Source of the DNA: Tistrella bauzanensis
Lineage (GTDB): Bacteria > Pseudomonadota > Alphaproteobacteria > Tistrellales > Tistrellaceae
Assembly (NCBI RefSeq): GCF_014636235.1
Contig: NZ_BMDZ01000024.1
Location: forward strand, 1-64,000
DNA: 64,000 nt
Direction of reading: 5' to 3'
A program made the position numbers and the translations under genes. The notes under the pieces are model-generated. The model was not told the origin of the DNA. It made no database searches and worked only from the letters and a program-made list of their open reading frames with translations. This document shows positions 53,466 through 64,000 of the stretch, piece by piece. Position 1 is the stretch's first letter, and each line of letters opens with the position of its first letter.

Positions 53466-54193
53466 TGGCAGAGGAGACGGGCATCGGGCTGGTGGTGTTC
53501 GATTGCGACGGCACCCTGGTCGACAGTGCCGGGGAGATCACAGACACCATGGGCGACTGCTTCGTCGCGGCCGGGCTGGCGGCACCGGCGCTGGCCGATG
53601 TGTCGCGGATCATCGGCCTGTCGCTGCCGGTCGCGATCGGCCGGCTGCTGCCGGATCTGGGCGAGGCCGACTGCATGATGCTGGCCGACGGCTATCGCAC
53701 CGCCTATCGCCGCCGGCTGGCCGCCGGGCAGATGGGCGACGAACGGTTGTTCGACGGCGTGGACGCGGTTCTGCGCCGGCTGGACCGCGCCGGCTATCTG
53801 CTGGGCATGGCCACCGGCAAATCGATCCGTGGCGTGGAGCGCACCGTGGCCCAGTTCGGCTTCGAGCGGATGTTCGTGACCATCCAGACCGCCGATACCC
53901 ATCCGAGCAAGCCGCATCCGGCGATGATGCTGGCGGCGATGGCCGAGACCGGTGCCGCGCCGGCGCGCAGCGTGCTGATCGGCGACACCAGCTATGACAT
54001 GGAGATGGCTCGGGCGGCGGGCGCGCGGGCGATCGGCGTCGCCTGGGGCTGTCATGCGCCGGAGGAGCTGATCGCCGCCGGCGCCGAGCATGTGGTGGAA
54101 AACGCGGCGGCGCTGGACGCGGCGATCCTGGCACTGATCGGCGCGCCGCCCGCGATGGCCATCGAGACGATCGAACGGAGGATCGGGGCATGA
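53462..54193 (+). CDS. HAD-superfamily phosphatase (phosphoglycolate-phosphatase-like)
   Basis: 243 residues. Motif I FDCDGTLVDS supplies the nucleophile Asp and general acid Asp. Motif II is MATGKS, motif III is the lysine of SKPHP and motif IV is IGDTSYDME. A four-helix cap lies between motifs I and II. Substrate unknown; this subfamily is regularly found fused or next to RluC-type genes in alphaproteobacteria. Coupled by overlap to both neighbours. Confidence 0.92.
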   Translation: MMAEETGIGLVVFDCDGTLVDSAGEITDTMGDCFVAAGLAAPALADVSRIIGLSLPVAIGRLLPDLGEADCMMLADGYRTAYRRRLAAGQMGDERLFDGVDAVLRRLDRAGYLLGMATGKSIRGVERTVAQFGFERMFVTIQTADTHPSKPHPAMMLAAMAETGAAPARSVLIGDTSYDMEMARAAGARAIGVAWGCHAPEELIAAGAEHVVENAAALDAAILALIGAPPAMAIETIERRIGA

Positions 54194-54933
54194 GCGATGC
54201 ACCGAAGGGCGCCGGCCGTGCCGGGCCCGATCTGCGCAAGCGCTTCTACAAGGGCGCCGACATCACCCCCGTCGAGGGCGGATGGTCGGTGGTGCTGGAC
54301 GCGCGCCCCCTGCGCACCCCGGCCAAGGCACCGCTGGTTGTGCCGCGCCAGAGCCTGGCCCGGCTGATCGCCGATGAGTGGGCAGGCCAGGGTGAGCGCA
54401 TCGACCCCGAGACCATGCCGGCGACGAGGCTGGCCAATGTGGTGGTCGACCGGGTGGTGCCGCATCAGGCGCTGATCGCCGCGGAACTGGCCGGCTATAT
54501 CGGCACGGATCTGGTGTGCTATCGCGCCGAGACCCCGACCGGGCTGGCGGCGGTGCAGTGCGAACACTGGGATCCGATGATCGACTGGGCGCGGCGGCGC
54601 TTCGACATCCATCTGGTCACCACCACCGGGCTTCTGGCGGTGGACCAGCCGCCCGAGACGGTGGAGCGGCTGACCCGTGCGATCGAGGCCGTCGATCCCT
54701 GGCAGCTTGCGGTGCTGCACGGCGCCGTGACCACCGCCGGATCGGTGATCATCGGCCTGGCACTGTTCGAAGGCGCGATCGATGCCGAGACGGCGTGGGC
54801 AGCCTCGCAGGCCGATGAGCATTACCAGATCAGCCGCTGGGGCGAGGATGCCGAGCAGACCGAGCGGATGGCTTTCCTGAAACGCGATCTGGCCGATCTG
54901 GCCCGCATCCGCGACGCCATCAACGCGGGGTAG
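54190..54933 (+). CDS. ATP12-family F1-ATPase assembly chaperone
   Basis: 247 residues. Mitochondrial Atp12 and its alphaproteobacterial relatives bind the F1 alpha subunit before assembly. The start [19 protein letters not shown], the [15 protein letters not shown] block and the later [13 protein letters not shown] and [16 protein letters not shown] are diagnostic. Its presence is a good class marker. It ends the gene run from 49150. Confidence 0.95.
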   Translation: MSDAPKGAGRAGPDLRKRFYKGADITPVEGGWSVVLDARPLRTPAKAPLVVPRQSLARLIADEWAGQGERIDPETMPATRLANVVVDRVVPHQALIAAELAGYIGTDLVCYRAETPTGLAAVQCEHWDPMIDWARRRFDIHLVTTTGLLAVDQPPETVERLTRAIEAVDPWQLAVLHGAVTTAGSVIIGLALFEGAIDAETAWAASQADEHYQISRWGEDAEQTERMAFLKRDLADLARIRDAINAG

Positions 54934-54964
54934 CGGGGGGCGTGCAGGTTACCCGTGGGTCGGT

Positions 54965-54981
54965 TTGCGCAATCTTGCGCA
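54965..54981. promoter_or_regulatory. Paired TTGCGCA boxes upstream of pccB, candidate operator
   Basis: TTGCGCAA (54965-54972, a palindrome) and TTGCGCA (54975-54981) are spaced 10 bases start to start, one helical turn apart. Half-sites of TTTGC type are used by short-chain fatty acyl-CoA regulators such as PccR, which controls pccB in Rhodobacter. The regulator gene is not in the window. Confidence 0.4.
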
Positions 54982-55207
54982 GCCGGCCGTGCGATCACGC
55001 ACAGCTTTCGCAAGCCCCCCCATAAACTGCCAATACCTTGCGGATCTTCAGGCTTTCGCGGCAAAGGGTGTGGCGCGACCGGGTCCGTCATGCTATCAGC
55101 ACAGGCGAACAAGGGATACGCCGTGTAGGGTGCTTTGCGCGCCGTCGCAGCCGGGATCGGCCGCGGCAGGCCGGCGCCAGACCATTCGAGGAAGAAGAAG
55201 ACCGGAG

Positions 55208-56740
55208 ATGCAGGCGATACTCGAAGAGCTTGAGAAGCGTCGTCAGGCTGCCCGGATGGGTGGCGGCGAGCGCCGGATCGATGCCCAGCATGCCAAGGGC
55301 AAGTTGACCGCACGCGAGCGGATCGAGCTGCTGCTCGATGCCGGGTCGTTCGAAGAATACGACATGTTCGTCGAACACCGCTGCACGGAATTCGGGATGG
55401 AGAACACCCGGGTGCCCGGCGACGGCGTGGTCACCGGCCGCGGCACGATCAACGGCCGGCTGGTCTTCGTGTTCAGCCAGGATTTCACGGTGTTCGGCGG
55501 CGCTTTGTCGGAAGCGCATGCCGAAAAGATCTGCAAGGTCATGGACCAGGCGGTGCAGGTCGGCGCCCCGGTGATCGGCCTGAACGATTCGGGCGGCGCC
55601 CGCATCCAGGAAGGTGTCGCCTCGCTTGCCGGCTATGCCGATGTGTTTCTGCGCAATGTGGAAGCCTCGGGCGTCGTGCCGCAGATCTCGATGATCATGG
55701 GCCCCTGCGCCGGCGGTGCGGTGTATTCCCCGGCGATGACCGACTTCATCTTCATGGTGAAGGACACGTCATACATGTTCGTCACCGGCCCCGACGTGGT
55801 CAAGACCGTGACCCACGAGGTGGTGACGGCCGAGGATCTGGGCGGCGCCGTCACCCACACCACCAAATCCTCGGTGGCGGATGTGGCGTTCGAGGATGAT
55901 GTCGACGCGCTGTTGCAGATGCGCCGGTTCTTCGACTTCCTGCCGCTGTCGAACCGCGAACCGGCCCCGATCCGCGAGACCCACGACCCGGTCGCGCGCA
56001 TGGAGCCGTCGCTCGACACTCTGGTGCCGCCGAACCCGAACAAGCCCTATGACATGAAGGAGCTGATCGAGAAGGTGGTCGACGAGGGCGACTTCTTCGA
56101 GATCCAGCCCGAATTCGCGAAGAACATCCTGACCGGCTTCGCCCGCATGGATGGCCAGACCGTGGGCATCGTCGCCAACCAGCCGATGGTGCTGGCCGGC
56201 TGCCTGGACATCGACAGCTCCCGCAAGGCCGCCCGCTTCGTGCGGTTCTGCGACTGCTTCAACATCCCGATCGTCACCTTCGTCGACGTGCCGGGCTTCC
56301 TGCCGGGCACCAGCCAGGAATTCGGCGGCATCATCAAGCATGGCGCCAAGCTGCTGTACGCCTATGCCGAGGCGACGGTGCCGAAAGTGACGCTGATCAC
56401 CCGCAAGGCCTATGGCGGCGCCTATGACGTCATGAGCTCGAAGCATCTGCGCGGCGACATGAACTATGCCTGGCCGTCTGCCGAGATCGCGGTGATGGGG
56501 CCGAAGGGCGCTGTGGAGATCATCTTCCGCCAGGATATCGGCGACGCGGACAAGATCGCGGCGCGGACCGAGGAATATCGCGGCCGCTTCGCCAACCCGT
56601 TCGTTGCCGCCTCTCGCGGCTTCATCGACGACGTCATCCGGCCGCGCAACACCCGCGCCCGCATCTGCGGCGCGCTGGACATGCTGCGCAGCAAGCGTCG
56701 CGAGAAGCCGTGGAAGAAGCACGGCAACATTCCGCTCTGA
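55208..56740 (+). CDS. pccB: Propionyl-CoA carboxylase beta subunit (carboxyltransferase)
   Basis: 510 residues from 55208 ([19 protein letters not shown]), with a GGAG ribosome site; a longer reading starts in the spacer. The enzyme transfers the carboxyl group from biotin to propionyl-CoA, giving methylmalonyl-CoA in propionate and odd-chain fatty-acid use. The two crotonase-like halves carry the oxyanion-hole motifs [14 protein letters not shown] with [12 protein letters not shown], and [12 protein letters not shown] with [10 protein letters not shown]. pccA is 361 bases downstream. Confidence 0.97.
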   Translation: MQAILEELEKRRQAARMGGGERRIDAQHAKGKLTARERIELLLDAGSFEEYDMFVEHRCTEFGMENTRVPGDGVVTGRGTINGRLVFVFSQDFTVFGGALSEAHAEKICKVMDQAVQVGAPVIGLNDSGGARIQEGVASLAGYADVFLRNVEASGVVPQISMIMGPCAGGAVYSPAMTDFIFMVKDTSYMFVTGPDVVKTVTHEVVTAEDLGGAVTHTTKSSVADVAFEDDVDALLQMRRFFDFLPLSNREPAPIRETHDPVARMEPSLDTLVPPNPNKPYDMKELIEKVVDEGDFFEIQPEFAKNILTGFARMDGQTVGIVANQPMVLAGCLDIDSSRKAARFVRFCDCFNIPIVTFVDVPGFLPGTSQEFGGIIKHGAKLLYAYAEATVPKVTLITRKAYGGAYDVMSSKHLRGDMNYAWPSAEIAVMGPKGAVEIIFRQDIGDADKIAARTEEYRGRFANPFVAASRGFIDDVIRPRNTRARICGALDMLRSKRREKPWKKHGNIPL

Positions 56741-56747
56741 CGCGGAT

Positions 56748-57077
56748 ATGCCCGTGACCCCAGATGACCCCGAGGCCGGCGTCGCCACGTCGGGAGCCGA
56801 AACCGGAGAAGCGGCGCAGGCGCGCCGCGCCCGCCGCCTGACCGGTTTCTACCTCCATGGCTTCGCTTTCGCCGCCGGGAACGGCCTGATCGCCCTGTTG
56901 ACCGCGCTGCTCAAGGTCGATGACCCGGAGGGGCGCATCGGCTTCGCCCTGGCGCTCTGGGCCGGTCTGGTGGTTCTGCACGGGCTCTGGGCTTACGGCA
57001 TCCTGGCCAGGCTGGGGGGCGCCAGAGACGGCGGCTCCGGGCCGCGCCCGCCGCATCCGCCGTCTTCCGCTTCCTGA
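56748..57077 (+). CDS. Two-helix (2TM-like) membrane protein between pccB and pccA
   Basis: 109 residues starting seven bases after the pccB stop. An Ala/Glu-rich N-terminus is followed by RRLTGFYLHGFAFAAGNG and two transmembrane helices (about 37-55 and 65-85) joined by a short loop with a DDPEGRIGFAL segment. A Pro/Ser-rich tail ends the protein. This matches the small 2TM-domain proteins of unknown function. The position inside the carboxylase operon suggests membrane association of the pathway or a role in propionate stress; there is no direct evidence. Confidence 0.75.
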   Translation: MPVTPDDPEAGVATSGAETGEAAQARRARRLTGFYLHGFAFAAGNGLIALLTALLKVDDPEGRIGFALALWAGLVVLHGLWAYGILARLGGARDGGSGPRPPHPPSSAS

Positions 57078-57101
57078 TTTGCTGAGTTGAGAACGCGCCC
57101 C

Positions 57102-59084
<1,983 letters not shown>

Positions 59085-59106
59085 GCACCGCCTGACGCGC
59101 CCTGTC

Positions 59107-59139
59107 GCGGCCCGCCGGATCGATGATCCGGCGGGCCGC
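59107..59139 (+). terminator. 15-bp hairpin after pccA
   Basis: 59107-59121 pairs perfectly with 59125-59139 around GAT. The tail TGGCGTTTG is only weakly U-rich. A likely end of the pcc transcript. Confidence 0.6.
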
Positions 59140-59266
59140 TGGCGTTTGAGGCGCCGTTATCGCGCGATCCCTGCATGGCAGACCCGCCGCTTCGCCGGTT
59201 GCCGGCCGGCGCGGCGCGCGACAGAATCGGGACAAACCAGACATCCGAAGCCGCCCGGAGTGCCGC

Positions 59267-60706
59267 ATGTTCGCTCGCCCGCCTTCCGCCGCCGAACTCG
59301 ACCGCCATCTGGACGCGCTTCAGGGGCTGGTCGATGCCGCCGGGCTGCTCACCGACCCGGCCGACATGCCGCGCTATGAACGCGACTGGATGGGCAAGTT
59401 CCATGGCCGCGCGCTGGGCGTGATCCGCCCCCGCGACACCGCGGCGGTGGCCCGGGTGCTGGCCTATCTGAACGCCCACCGCCTGCCGGTGGTGCCGCAG
59501 GCCGGCAATACCGGCCTGGTCGGCGGATCGGTGCCAGATGCGGCCGGCGCCTTCGTGCTGTCGGTGGATCGCATGGCCCGCATCCGGGCGGTCGATGCGG
59601 TGGGCGCCAGCATCACCCTGGATGCGGGCGTGGTGCTGGAGACGGCACAGGAAGCGGCCCGCCGCGCTGGGCTGATGCTGGCGCTGGATCTGGGATCGAA
59701 GGGATCCTGCCGGATCGGCGGCAATATCTCGACCAATGCCGGCGGCCTGAAGGTGCTGCGTTACGGTCATATCCGTGAACAGGTTCTGGGACTGGAGGTG
59801 GTGCTGGCCGACGGCACCGTGCTGGACGGGCTGTCGAGCCTGCGCAAGAACAACACCGGCTATGACCTGAAGCAGATGTTCATCGGCGCCGAGGGCACAT
59901 TGGGCGTGGTGACGGCCGCGACCCTGAAGCTGTTTCCGGCCGAGGCGGGGCGCGCGGTCGCCATGGTCGCGGTCGATCGTTTCGATGATGCGCTGGCGGT
60001 GCTGGCGGCGGTGCGCCGCGGCTTTCCCGGCCGGCTGAATTCTGTGGAACTGATCGGCGCCGACGCGGTGGCCCTGGTTGCCGGCACGCTGCCCGGCGCG
60101 CGCAGCCCGTTCGCCCTGGCCCACACCTATGCGGTGCTGATCGAGGTGGGATCGGACGACGCCGACGCCGGGGCCCAACGCGGCCGGCTGGAAGTGGCGA
60201 TCGGCGCACTGATCGAGGCCGGCCGGGTGGCCGATGCCGCGATCGCCCAGAGCGATGCCCAGGCCGAGGGCTTGTGGCGGCTGCGCGAAGGCGTACCCGA
60301 GGCGGTCGCCCATACGGCGCCGGTGCACAAATATGACCTGACCTTCGCGGTCGGCGATATCGGCCGGTTCATCGCCGATTGCGATCTGGCGCTGGCGCGG
60401 GTGGCCAAGGGCCTGCGCCCGGTCTATTTCGGTCATGTCGCCGACGGCAATGTGCATGTCAACGTCATGGCGCCGCCGGGCATGCAGGCCGGGGGCTATC
60501 AGGCCCTGCAGGGGCCGATCGACGATGCGATCTTCGATCTGGTCGCGCAGTATCGCGGATCGATTTCGGCGGAACATGGCATCGGGCAGGTCAAGCGCGC
60601 CTATCTGGACCGCAACCGCTCGGCCGCCGAGATCGCGACCATGCGGGCGCTGAAGGCGATGCTGGACCCGAACGGCATTCTCAATCCCCACCGGCTGCTG
60701 CCCTGA
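59267..60706 (+). CDS. FAD-linked 2-hydroxyacid dehydrogenase (D-lactate / D-2-hydroxyglutarate type)
   Basis: 479 residues, vanillyl-alcohol-oxidase family. The FAD-binding PCMH domain (about 40-220) has PQAGNTGLVGGSVPD and GGNISTNAGG. The C-terminal cap domain includes YFGHVADGNVHVN, with a metal-ligand histidine pair, and EHGIGQVKRAYL. Related enzymes oxidise D-2-hydroxyglutarate or D-lactate and pass electrons to ETF, a quinone or cytochrome. The exact substrate is unresolved. The stop codon is inside a 19-bp duplication. Confidence 0.9.
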   Translation: MFARPPSAAELDRHLDALQGLVDAAGLLTDPADMPRYERDWMGKFHGRALGVIRPRDTAAVARVLAYLNAHRLPVVPQAGNTGLVGGSVPDAAGAFVLSVDRMARIRAVDAVGASITLDAGVVLETAQEAARRAGLMLALDLGSKGSCRIGGNISTNAGGLKVLRYGHIREQVLGLEVVLADGTVLDGLSSLRKNNTGYDLKQMFIGAEGTLGVVTAATLKLFPAEAGRAVAMVAVDRFDDALAVLAAVRRGFPGRLNSVELIGADAVALVAGTLPGARSPFALAHTYAVLIEVGSDDADAGAQRGRLEVAIGALIEAGRVADAAIAQSDAQAEGLWRLREGVPEAVAHTAPVHKYDLTFAVGDIGRFIADCDLALARVAKGLRPVYFGHVADGNVHVNVMAPPGMQAGGYQALQGPIDDAIFDLVAQYRGSISAEHGIGQVKRAYLDRNRSAAEIATMRALKAMLDPNGILNPHRLLP

Positions 60707-60728
60707 AGACCGGCTGCTGCCCTGAATG
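60691..60728. repeat. 19-bp x2 duplication containing the dehydrogenase stop codon
   Basis: 60691-60709 and 60710-60728 differ only at the last base or two (CCGGCTGCTGCCCTGAA shared). Both carry an in-phase TGA, the first at 60704-60706 being the gene's stop. Confidence 0.9.
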
Positions 60729-60827
60729 GCCGGCTGCGCGCCCGGCATCTTTTCGGGCGCCGGTCCATCGGCTAGGCTTGACCGGCAGATGCATAACCGG
60801 TTCCCCTCACGCCCAGCCGCAGGCCCG

Positions 60828-61187
60828 ATGTCCGACCAGCCACCACAAGACGATCCCACGCCCGATGCGGCGCTGGCCGCGCGGCTGACCGTCCGCCTGT
60901 CGATCCGCGGCCGGGTGCAGGGGGTCGGCTATCGCTGGTGGTTCGAAGGCCAGGCCCGGCGGTACGGCCTGGAGGGCTGGGTCCGCAATCGCCGCGATGG
61001 CACGGTGGAAGCGCTGATCGCCGGTACTGCCGCGGCGGTGGAGACGGTGATCCGCCGCGCCCATGCCGGTCCGCCGGCCGCATGGGTGGACGCGGTCGAG
61101 GTGACGACATCCGCCGATTGGCCCCGGGATTTCCCGCCCGCCGACCTGCCGTCGGGTCCGGGCTTCCGCCGCAAGCCGACCGCGTGA
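60828..61187 (+). CDS. acyP: Acylphosphatase
   Basis: 119 residues from 60828; an ATG at 60789 would add 13. An N-terminal disordered stretch precedes the acylphosphatase domain (about 22-108) with [17 protein letters not shown], containing the catalytic Arg, and [16 protein letters not shown], containing the catalytic Asn. It hydrolyses acyl phosphates such as acetyl phosphate or carbamoyl phosphate. The tail is longer than in the 90-residue minimal enzymes. Confidence 0.93.
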   Translation: MSDQPPQDDPTPDAALAARLTVRLSIRGRVQGVGYRWWFEGQARRYGLEGWVRNRRDGTVEALIAGTAAAVETVIRRAHAGPPAAWVDAVEVTTSADWPRDFPPADLPSGPGFRRKPTA

Positions 61188-61235
61188 CCCGGCCGATCCC
61201 GGCCGTGTTCCTCGTCTGCGCATAATGATGGATGC

Positions 61236-61724
61236 ATGCTGATGGGTCGCTGGCTCCTCGGACGGATCGACCGGCTGCTGGGCAGCATCTGCGCGCTGGT
61301 GCTGGGGCTGGGCGCGGCACAGGCCCAAGGCTTCGCCCTGGCCTATCTTCAGCGGATCGGCGGCCATCTGGACGAGGCGACCCGCCTGCTGGGCCAGATC
61401 CGCGCCGGCGTGGCGCCCTATGATCAGGTGGCGCCGGTGGCGCGCGCGGCGCTGGAGGCAGCCGCCGCCGCCCGCGCCCAGGCGCTGGCCACGGCCCGCG
61501 ACGCCATTGCCGCCGCCGATCCGTTTCTGCGGCCCCTGGAGGCGTTGCGCCACGCCGACCCCGAGATTGCCCGCGCGACCTGGACGGATTATGTGGTGAG
61601 CCTGCCGGTGGAGCCGGCCAGCCTGGCCTATGGCCTGACCGGCATGGTGCTGGCGTGGCTGGTTTACGATGGGCTGATGGCCTTGCTGCGCTGGCCCTTT
61701 CGCCGCCGCATGCGGTATGGCTGA
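61236..61724 (+). CDS. DUF2937-like membrane protein
   Basis: 162 residues. A hydrophobic N-terminal segment (about 13-33, possibly an anchor) leads into ALAYLQRIGGHLDEATR, then an Ala-rich helical region and a C-terminal transmembrane helix (about 130-150). The combination and length fit the DUF2937 family, whose function is unknown. No partner gene is evident. Confidence 0.7.
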   Translation: MLMGRWLLGRIDRLLGSICALVLGLGAAQAQGFALAYLQRIGGHLDEATRLLGQIRAGVAPYDQVAPVARAALEAAAAARAQALATARDAIAAADPFLRPLEALRHADPEIARATWTDYVVSLPVEPASLAYGLTGMVLAWLVYDGLMALLRWPFRRRMRYG

Positions 61725-61753
61725 CAGAGACCCGACTTGCGCGTGCCGGGTGA

Positions 61754-61782
61754 TTGACCCGGCATCATTTATGCCGGATAAG
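61754..61782 (+). promoter_or_regulatory. bioY promoter candidate with inverted repeat in its spacer
   Basis: TTGACC (61754-61759), 17 bases, GATAAG (61777-61782). A perfect 7-bp inverted repeat CCGGCAT-N5-ATGCCGG (61759-61777) fills the spacer exactly, where a repressor would block polymerase. It is not the TTATCTATAA BioR box nor the BirA operator. Confidence 0.45.
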
Positions 61783-61834
61783 AGATTGCGGCAGGCAATG
61801 GTGCCGGGGGATCGGATGCGGAGGGTCCAGCGAT

Positions 61835-62380
61835 ATGTCGGGACGCGATCTGATCAACATCCTGATCTTCACCGCCCTCACCATCGGGCTGGGCCTGTTT
61901 CCGCCGCTGGACGTGCCGTTGATCGGCGTGCCGATCACCGCCCAGACCCTTGGGGTGATGTTGTCGGGGCTGGTGCTGGGCTCGTGGCGCGGCGCGCTGT
62001 CGCAGATGCTGATGGTCGGGCTGGTGATGGCGGGCGCGCCGCTGCTGGCCGGCGGCCGGGGCGGGTTCGATATCCTGCTCAGCCCCACCGGCGGCTTTCT
62101 GCTGGGCTGGATCCCCGGCGCCTTCGTGGCCGGCTGGCTGACGGAACATCGCCCGCCCGGCTGGATGCGGCATCTGTCGGCCGCGGTGGTGGGCGGCGTG
62201 GGGCTGGTCTATCTGATCGGGGTGCCCTGGATGGTGATGGTCAGTGGCGTGCCGGCGCAGATCGCCATCAGCGGCTCGGCCATCTTCATTCCCGGCGATC
62301 TGATCAAGGCGGTGATGGCGGCGGCGATTGCGCTGACCGTGGTCCATGTCCGGCCTGCCTGCCTGGCAACCGGACGCTGA
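61835..62380 (+). CDS. bioY: Biotin uptake protein BioY
   Basis: 181 residues from 61835 (MSGRDLINILIFTALT), with GGAGGGT upstream. The substrate-binding S component of biotin ECF transporters has about six helices; LIGVPITAQTLGVMLSGLVLG and LSPTGGFLLGWIPGA are diagnostic. bioM and bioN are not adjacent; solo BioY proteins are known to import biotin. The imported cofactor serves pccA nearby. Confidence 0.95.
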   Translation: MSGRDLINILIFTALTIGLGLFPPLDVPLIGVPITAQTLGVMLSGLVLGSWRGALSQMLMVGLVMAGAPLLAGGRGGFDILLSPTGGFLLGWIPGAFVAGWLTEHRPPGWMRHLSAAVVGGVGLVYLIGVPWMVMVSGVPAQIAISGSAIFIPGDLIKAVMAAAIALTVVHVRPACLATGR

Positions 62381-62396
62381 CGGCTCCGGTCCGTCA

Positions 62397-62422
62397 CGGA
62401 TGGTCCTGGCGGATGGTCCTGG
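62397..62422. repeat. 13-bp x2 duplication between bioY and lipB
   Basis: CGGATGGTCCTGG at 62397-62409 is repeated exactly at 62410-62422. It fills the gap between the convergent ends of bioY and lipB. Confidence 0.9.
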
Positions 62423-63124
62423 TCAGGCCGCGTCATGGGTGATGTCGACGGTGGGGCCGAAGATCTCTTCAAAGGCGGCCCGCAAGGCCATATCGGCCTC
62501 GATCATCCCGACCGGCCGACCCTGATCGACCAGCGAGGTCACGCCGTGGCCGCGCACGCCGCAGGGAATGATGCCGGCATAATGGCCGAGGTCGGGCTCG
62601 ACATTGATCGAGATGCCATGAAAGCTGACCCAGCGCCGCACCCGCACGCCGATTGCGGCGATCTTGTCGTCATGGCCATCGCCACGGTCGATCCACACGC
62701 CCACCCGGCCGTCACGGCGCAGCCCCTTCAGGTTGAACTGGTCGAGCGTGCTGATCACCCAGTCTTCCATGGCGTGCACGAAGGCGCGGATGTCGCTGCC
62801 GCGCTGCTTCAGGTCCAGCATCACATAAGCAACCCGCTGGCCGGGCCCGTGATAGGTGATCTGGCCGCCGCGGCCGGTCTTATAGACGGGAAAGCGGCCG
62901 GGCGCGATCAGGTCGCGGTCCTGGGCGCTGGTGCCGGCGGTATAGATCGGCGGATGTTCGACCAGCCAGACCTGTTCGCCGGCGGTGCCGTCGCGGATCG
63001 CCGCCGCGCGGGCTTCCATCCGCGCCACCGCCGCCGGATAATCGGTCAATCCCGGCGTCACCAGCCATTCCACCGGTGCCAGTGTCGTGGTGCCGCGGAT
63101 CGTTGCCATTGCCAGCGTCCTCAC
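62423..63124 (-). CDS. lipB: Octanoyl-ACP:protein N-octanoyltransferase LipB
   Basis: 233 residues; a start at 63109 is also possible. LipB moves octanoate from acyl carrier protein to lipoyl domains of 2-oxoacid dehydrogenases and the glycine cleavage system; LipA then adds sulfur. [16 protein letters not shown] is the substrate loop, and the catalytic dyad is K154 (DKIAAIGV) and C188 (IIPCGV). It converges with bioY, leaving a 42-base gap. Confidence 0.96.
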   Translation of the reverse strand: MRTLAMATIRGTTTLAPVEWLVTPGLTDYPAAVARMEARAAAIRDGTAGEQVWLVEHPPIYTAGTSAQDRDLIAPGRFPVYKTGRGGQITYHGPGQRVAYVMLDLKQRGSDIRAFVHAMEDWVISTLDQFNLKGLRRDGRVGVWIDRGDGHDDKIAAIGVRVRRWVSFHGISINVEPDLGHYAGIIPCGVRGHGVTSLVDQGRPVGMIEADMALRAAFEEIFGPTVDITHDAA

Positions 63125-63181
63125 TGCCTGTCCGGTCCGCTCCTTGTGGCGTGACCGGTTGCCGATAATCTAGCCGTGCCG

Positions 63182-63219
63182 GCGGCGGATCGCCAGCCAT
63201 GCGGCGGATCGTCGCCCAT
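63182..63219. repeat. 19-bp x2 duplication in the lipB-malic enzyme spacer
   Basis: 63182-63200 and 63201-63219 share GCGGCGGATCG and end in CCAT, with three differences. They lie in the 254-base divergent spacer 63125-63378. A -10-like TATACT (63287-63292) further right is the only promoter trace seen for the malic enzyme. Confidence 0.8.
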
Positions 63220-63378
63220 GCGGCGCATGCAACACCGCCCCGCGCATCCGGCCGGCGCTGCCGGTGGCCTTTCCGGTCTTGGCGGCTATACTGTGCGCGC
63301 CAACCGATCGGGACCATTGGCGCCAAGCTGCCCGATCCTGACAACAGGCAGCGTGAAACTCGGGGGAGACGACCGCGA

Positions 63379-64000
63379 ATGTCGAAGGAATTGCGCGACG
63401 GCGCGCTCGAATATCATCGCCTGCCGCGGCCCGGCAAGTTCAGCATCGAGCCGACCAAGCCGCTTGCCAACCAGCGCGACCTGGCGCTGGCCTATTCGCC
63501 GGGTGTCGCCTATGCCTGCGAAGAGATCGTCGCCGACCCGCTGAACGCCTCACTGTATACCGGCCGGGGCAACATGGTCGCGGTGGTCACCAACGGCACC
63601 GCCGTGCTGGGCCTTGGCGCCATCGGCCCGCTGGCCGCCAAGCCGGTGATGGAAGGCAAGGTGGTATTGTTCAAGAAGTTCGCCGGCATCGATGCGATCG
63701 ACATCGAGATCGACGAGCGCGACCCCGACAAGCTGGTCGAGATCATCGCCAGTCTGGAGCCGTCCTTCGGCGCGATCAACCTTGAGGACATCAAGGCGCC
63801 GGAATGCTTCGAGATCGAAGAGCGCCTGAAAAGCCGCATGAAGATCCCGGTATTCCACGACGACCAGCATGGCACCGCCATCGTGGTGGCGGCGGCGATG
63901 CTGAACGCGCTGCGCGTGGTGTCGAAGCCGCTGGATCAGGTGAAGCTGGTGGCGTCCGGCGCCGGTGCCGCGGCGCTGGCCTGCCTGGATCTGCTGGTGG
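63379..64000 (+). CDS. maeB: NADP-dependent malic enzyme, N-terminal part (cut by window end)
   Basis: The first 207 residues are present and open to the window end. [15 protein letters not shown] leads into the malic N-domain with the catalytic tyrosine in [41 protein letters not shown] and the metal-site region [15 protein letters not shown] and [12 protein letters not shown] follow. The start of the NAD(P)-binding domain is seen as [13 protein letters not shown]. This N-terminus matches the MaeB group, which often ends in a phosphotransacetylase-like domain that would lie beyond the window. GGGGGAGA precedes the ATG. Confidence 0.95.
   Translation, partial: MSKELRDGALEYHRLPRPGKFSIEPTKPLANQRDLALAYSPGVAYACEEIVADPLNASLYTGRGNMVAVVTNGTAVLGLGAIGPLAAKPVMEGKVVLFKKFAGIDAIDIEIDERDPDKLVEIIASLEPSFGAINLEDIKAPECFEIEERLKSRMKIPVFHDDQHGTAIVVAAAMLNALRVVSKPLDQVKLVASGAGAAALACLDLLV

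Noticed and set aside
54934-55207. An extended N-terminus of PccB from 54965
   Set aside because: The extra 81 residues cover the operator-like boxes and have no family match; the start at 55208 has a ribosome site and the right length.

Overview
The window is 64 kb of GC-rich bacterial chromosome with a strong G/C preference at third codon positions. Its gene content points to an alphaproteobacterium of Rhodospirillales type. The evidence is an ATP12-family F1-ATPase assembly chaperone (known from alphaproteobacteria and mitochondria), an alpha operon without rpsD, two nearly identical tuf genes, and a pccB/pccA propionyl-CoA carboxylase pair. A genus such as Tistrella is possible but cannot be proved from the sequence alone. 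No CRISPR array, transposase, integrase or prophage gene was found.

Layout. (1) 1-9 kb, mostly minus strand: a truncated FAD oxidoreductase behind a class I photolyase, an EamA-type exporter, a 57-residue small protein, and an operon of a biotin-sulfoxide-reductase-type molybdoenzyme, an Atm1-like ABC exporter and a small membrane protein. (2) 9-14.7 kb: a candidate small RNA and tRNA-Thr (minus strand), a periplasmic Do-family protease, an OmpR-type response regulator with its histidine kinase, and a convergent, overlapping 23S rRNA methyltransferase (rlmB). (3) 14.8-48.9 kb: a continuous block of expression genes on the plus strand. The order is tRNA-Tyr, tRNA-Gly, tufA, tRNA-Trp, secE-nusG, rplKA, rplJL, rpoBC, then rpsL-rpsG-fusA-tufB, then the S10 and spc operons (rpsJ to rplO, secY, adk), then rpsM-rpsK-rpoA-rplQ, closed by a Rho-independent terminator. 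Near-consensus sigma-70 promoters sit before rpsL and rpsM, and an L10-leader-like RNA precedes rplJ. (4) 49-55 kb: a second Do-type protease followed by the tightly packed genes rarA, crcB, a pseudouridine synthase, a HAD phosphatase and the ATP12 chaperone. (5) 55-64 kb: pccB, a two-helix membrane protein, pccA, an FAD-linked 2-hydroxyacid dehydrogenase, acylphosphatase, a DUF2937-like protein, bioY, lipB (minus strand) and the start of an NADP-malic enzyme. The last group links biotin uptake, a biotin-dependent carboxylase, lipoylation and C3/C4 acid metabolism.

Most of the window is conserved core genome. The least expected structure is non-coding. Short tandem duplications (13-26 bp, 2-4 copies) occur at many gene ends and spacers and at least three times copy a stop codon. 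A convergent gene pair overlaps through one such repeat. An orphan three-hairpin transcript with C-rich segments ends in a canonical terminator. The rpsL leader carries an attenuator-like structure. A photolyase/FAD-oxidoreductase locus with a TGATCC-type promoter candidate has lost the end of its second gene. These are the places to look for something new; no obvious new defence or mobile system is present.
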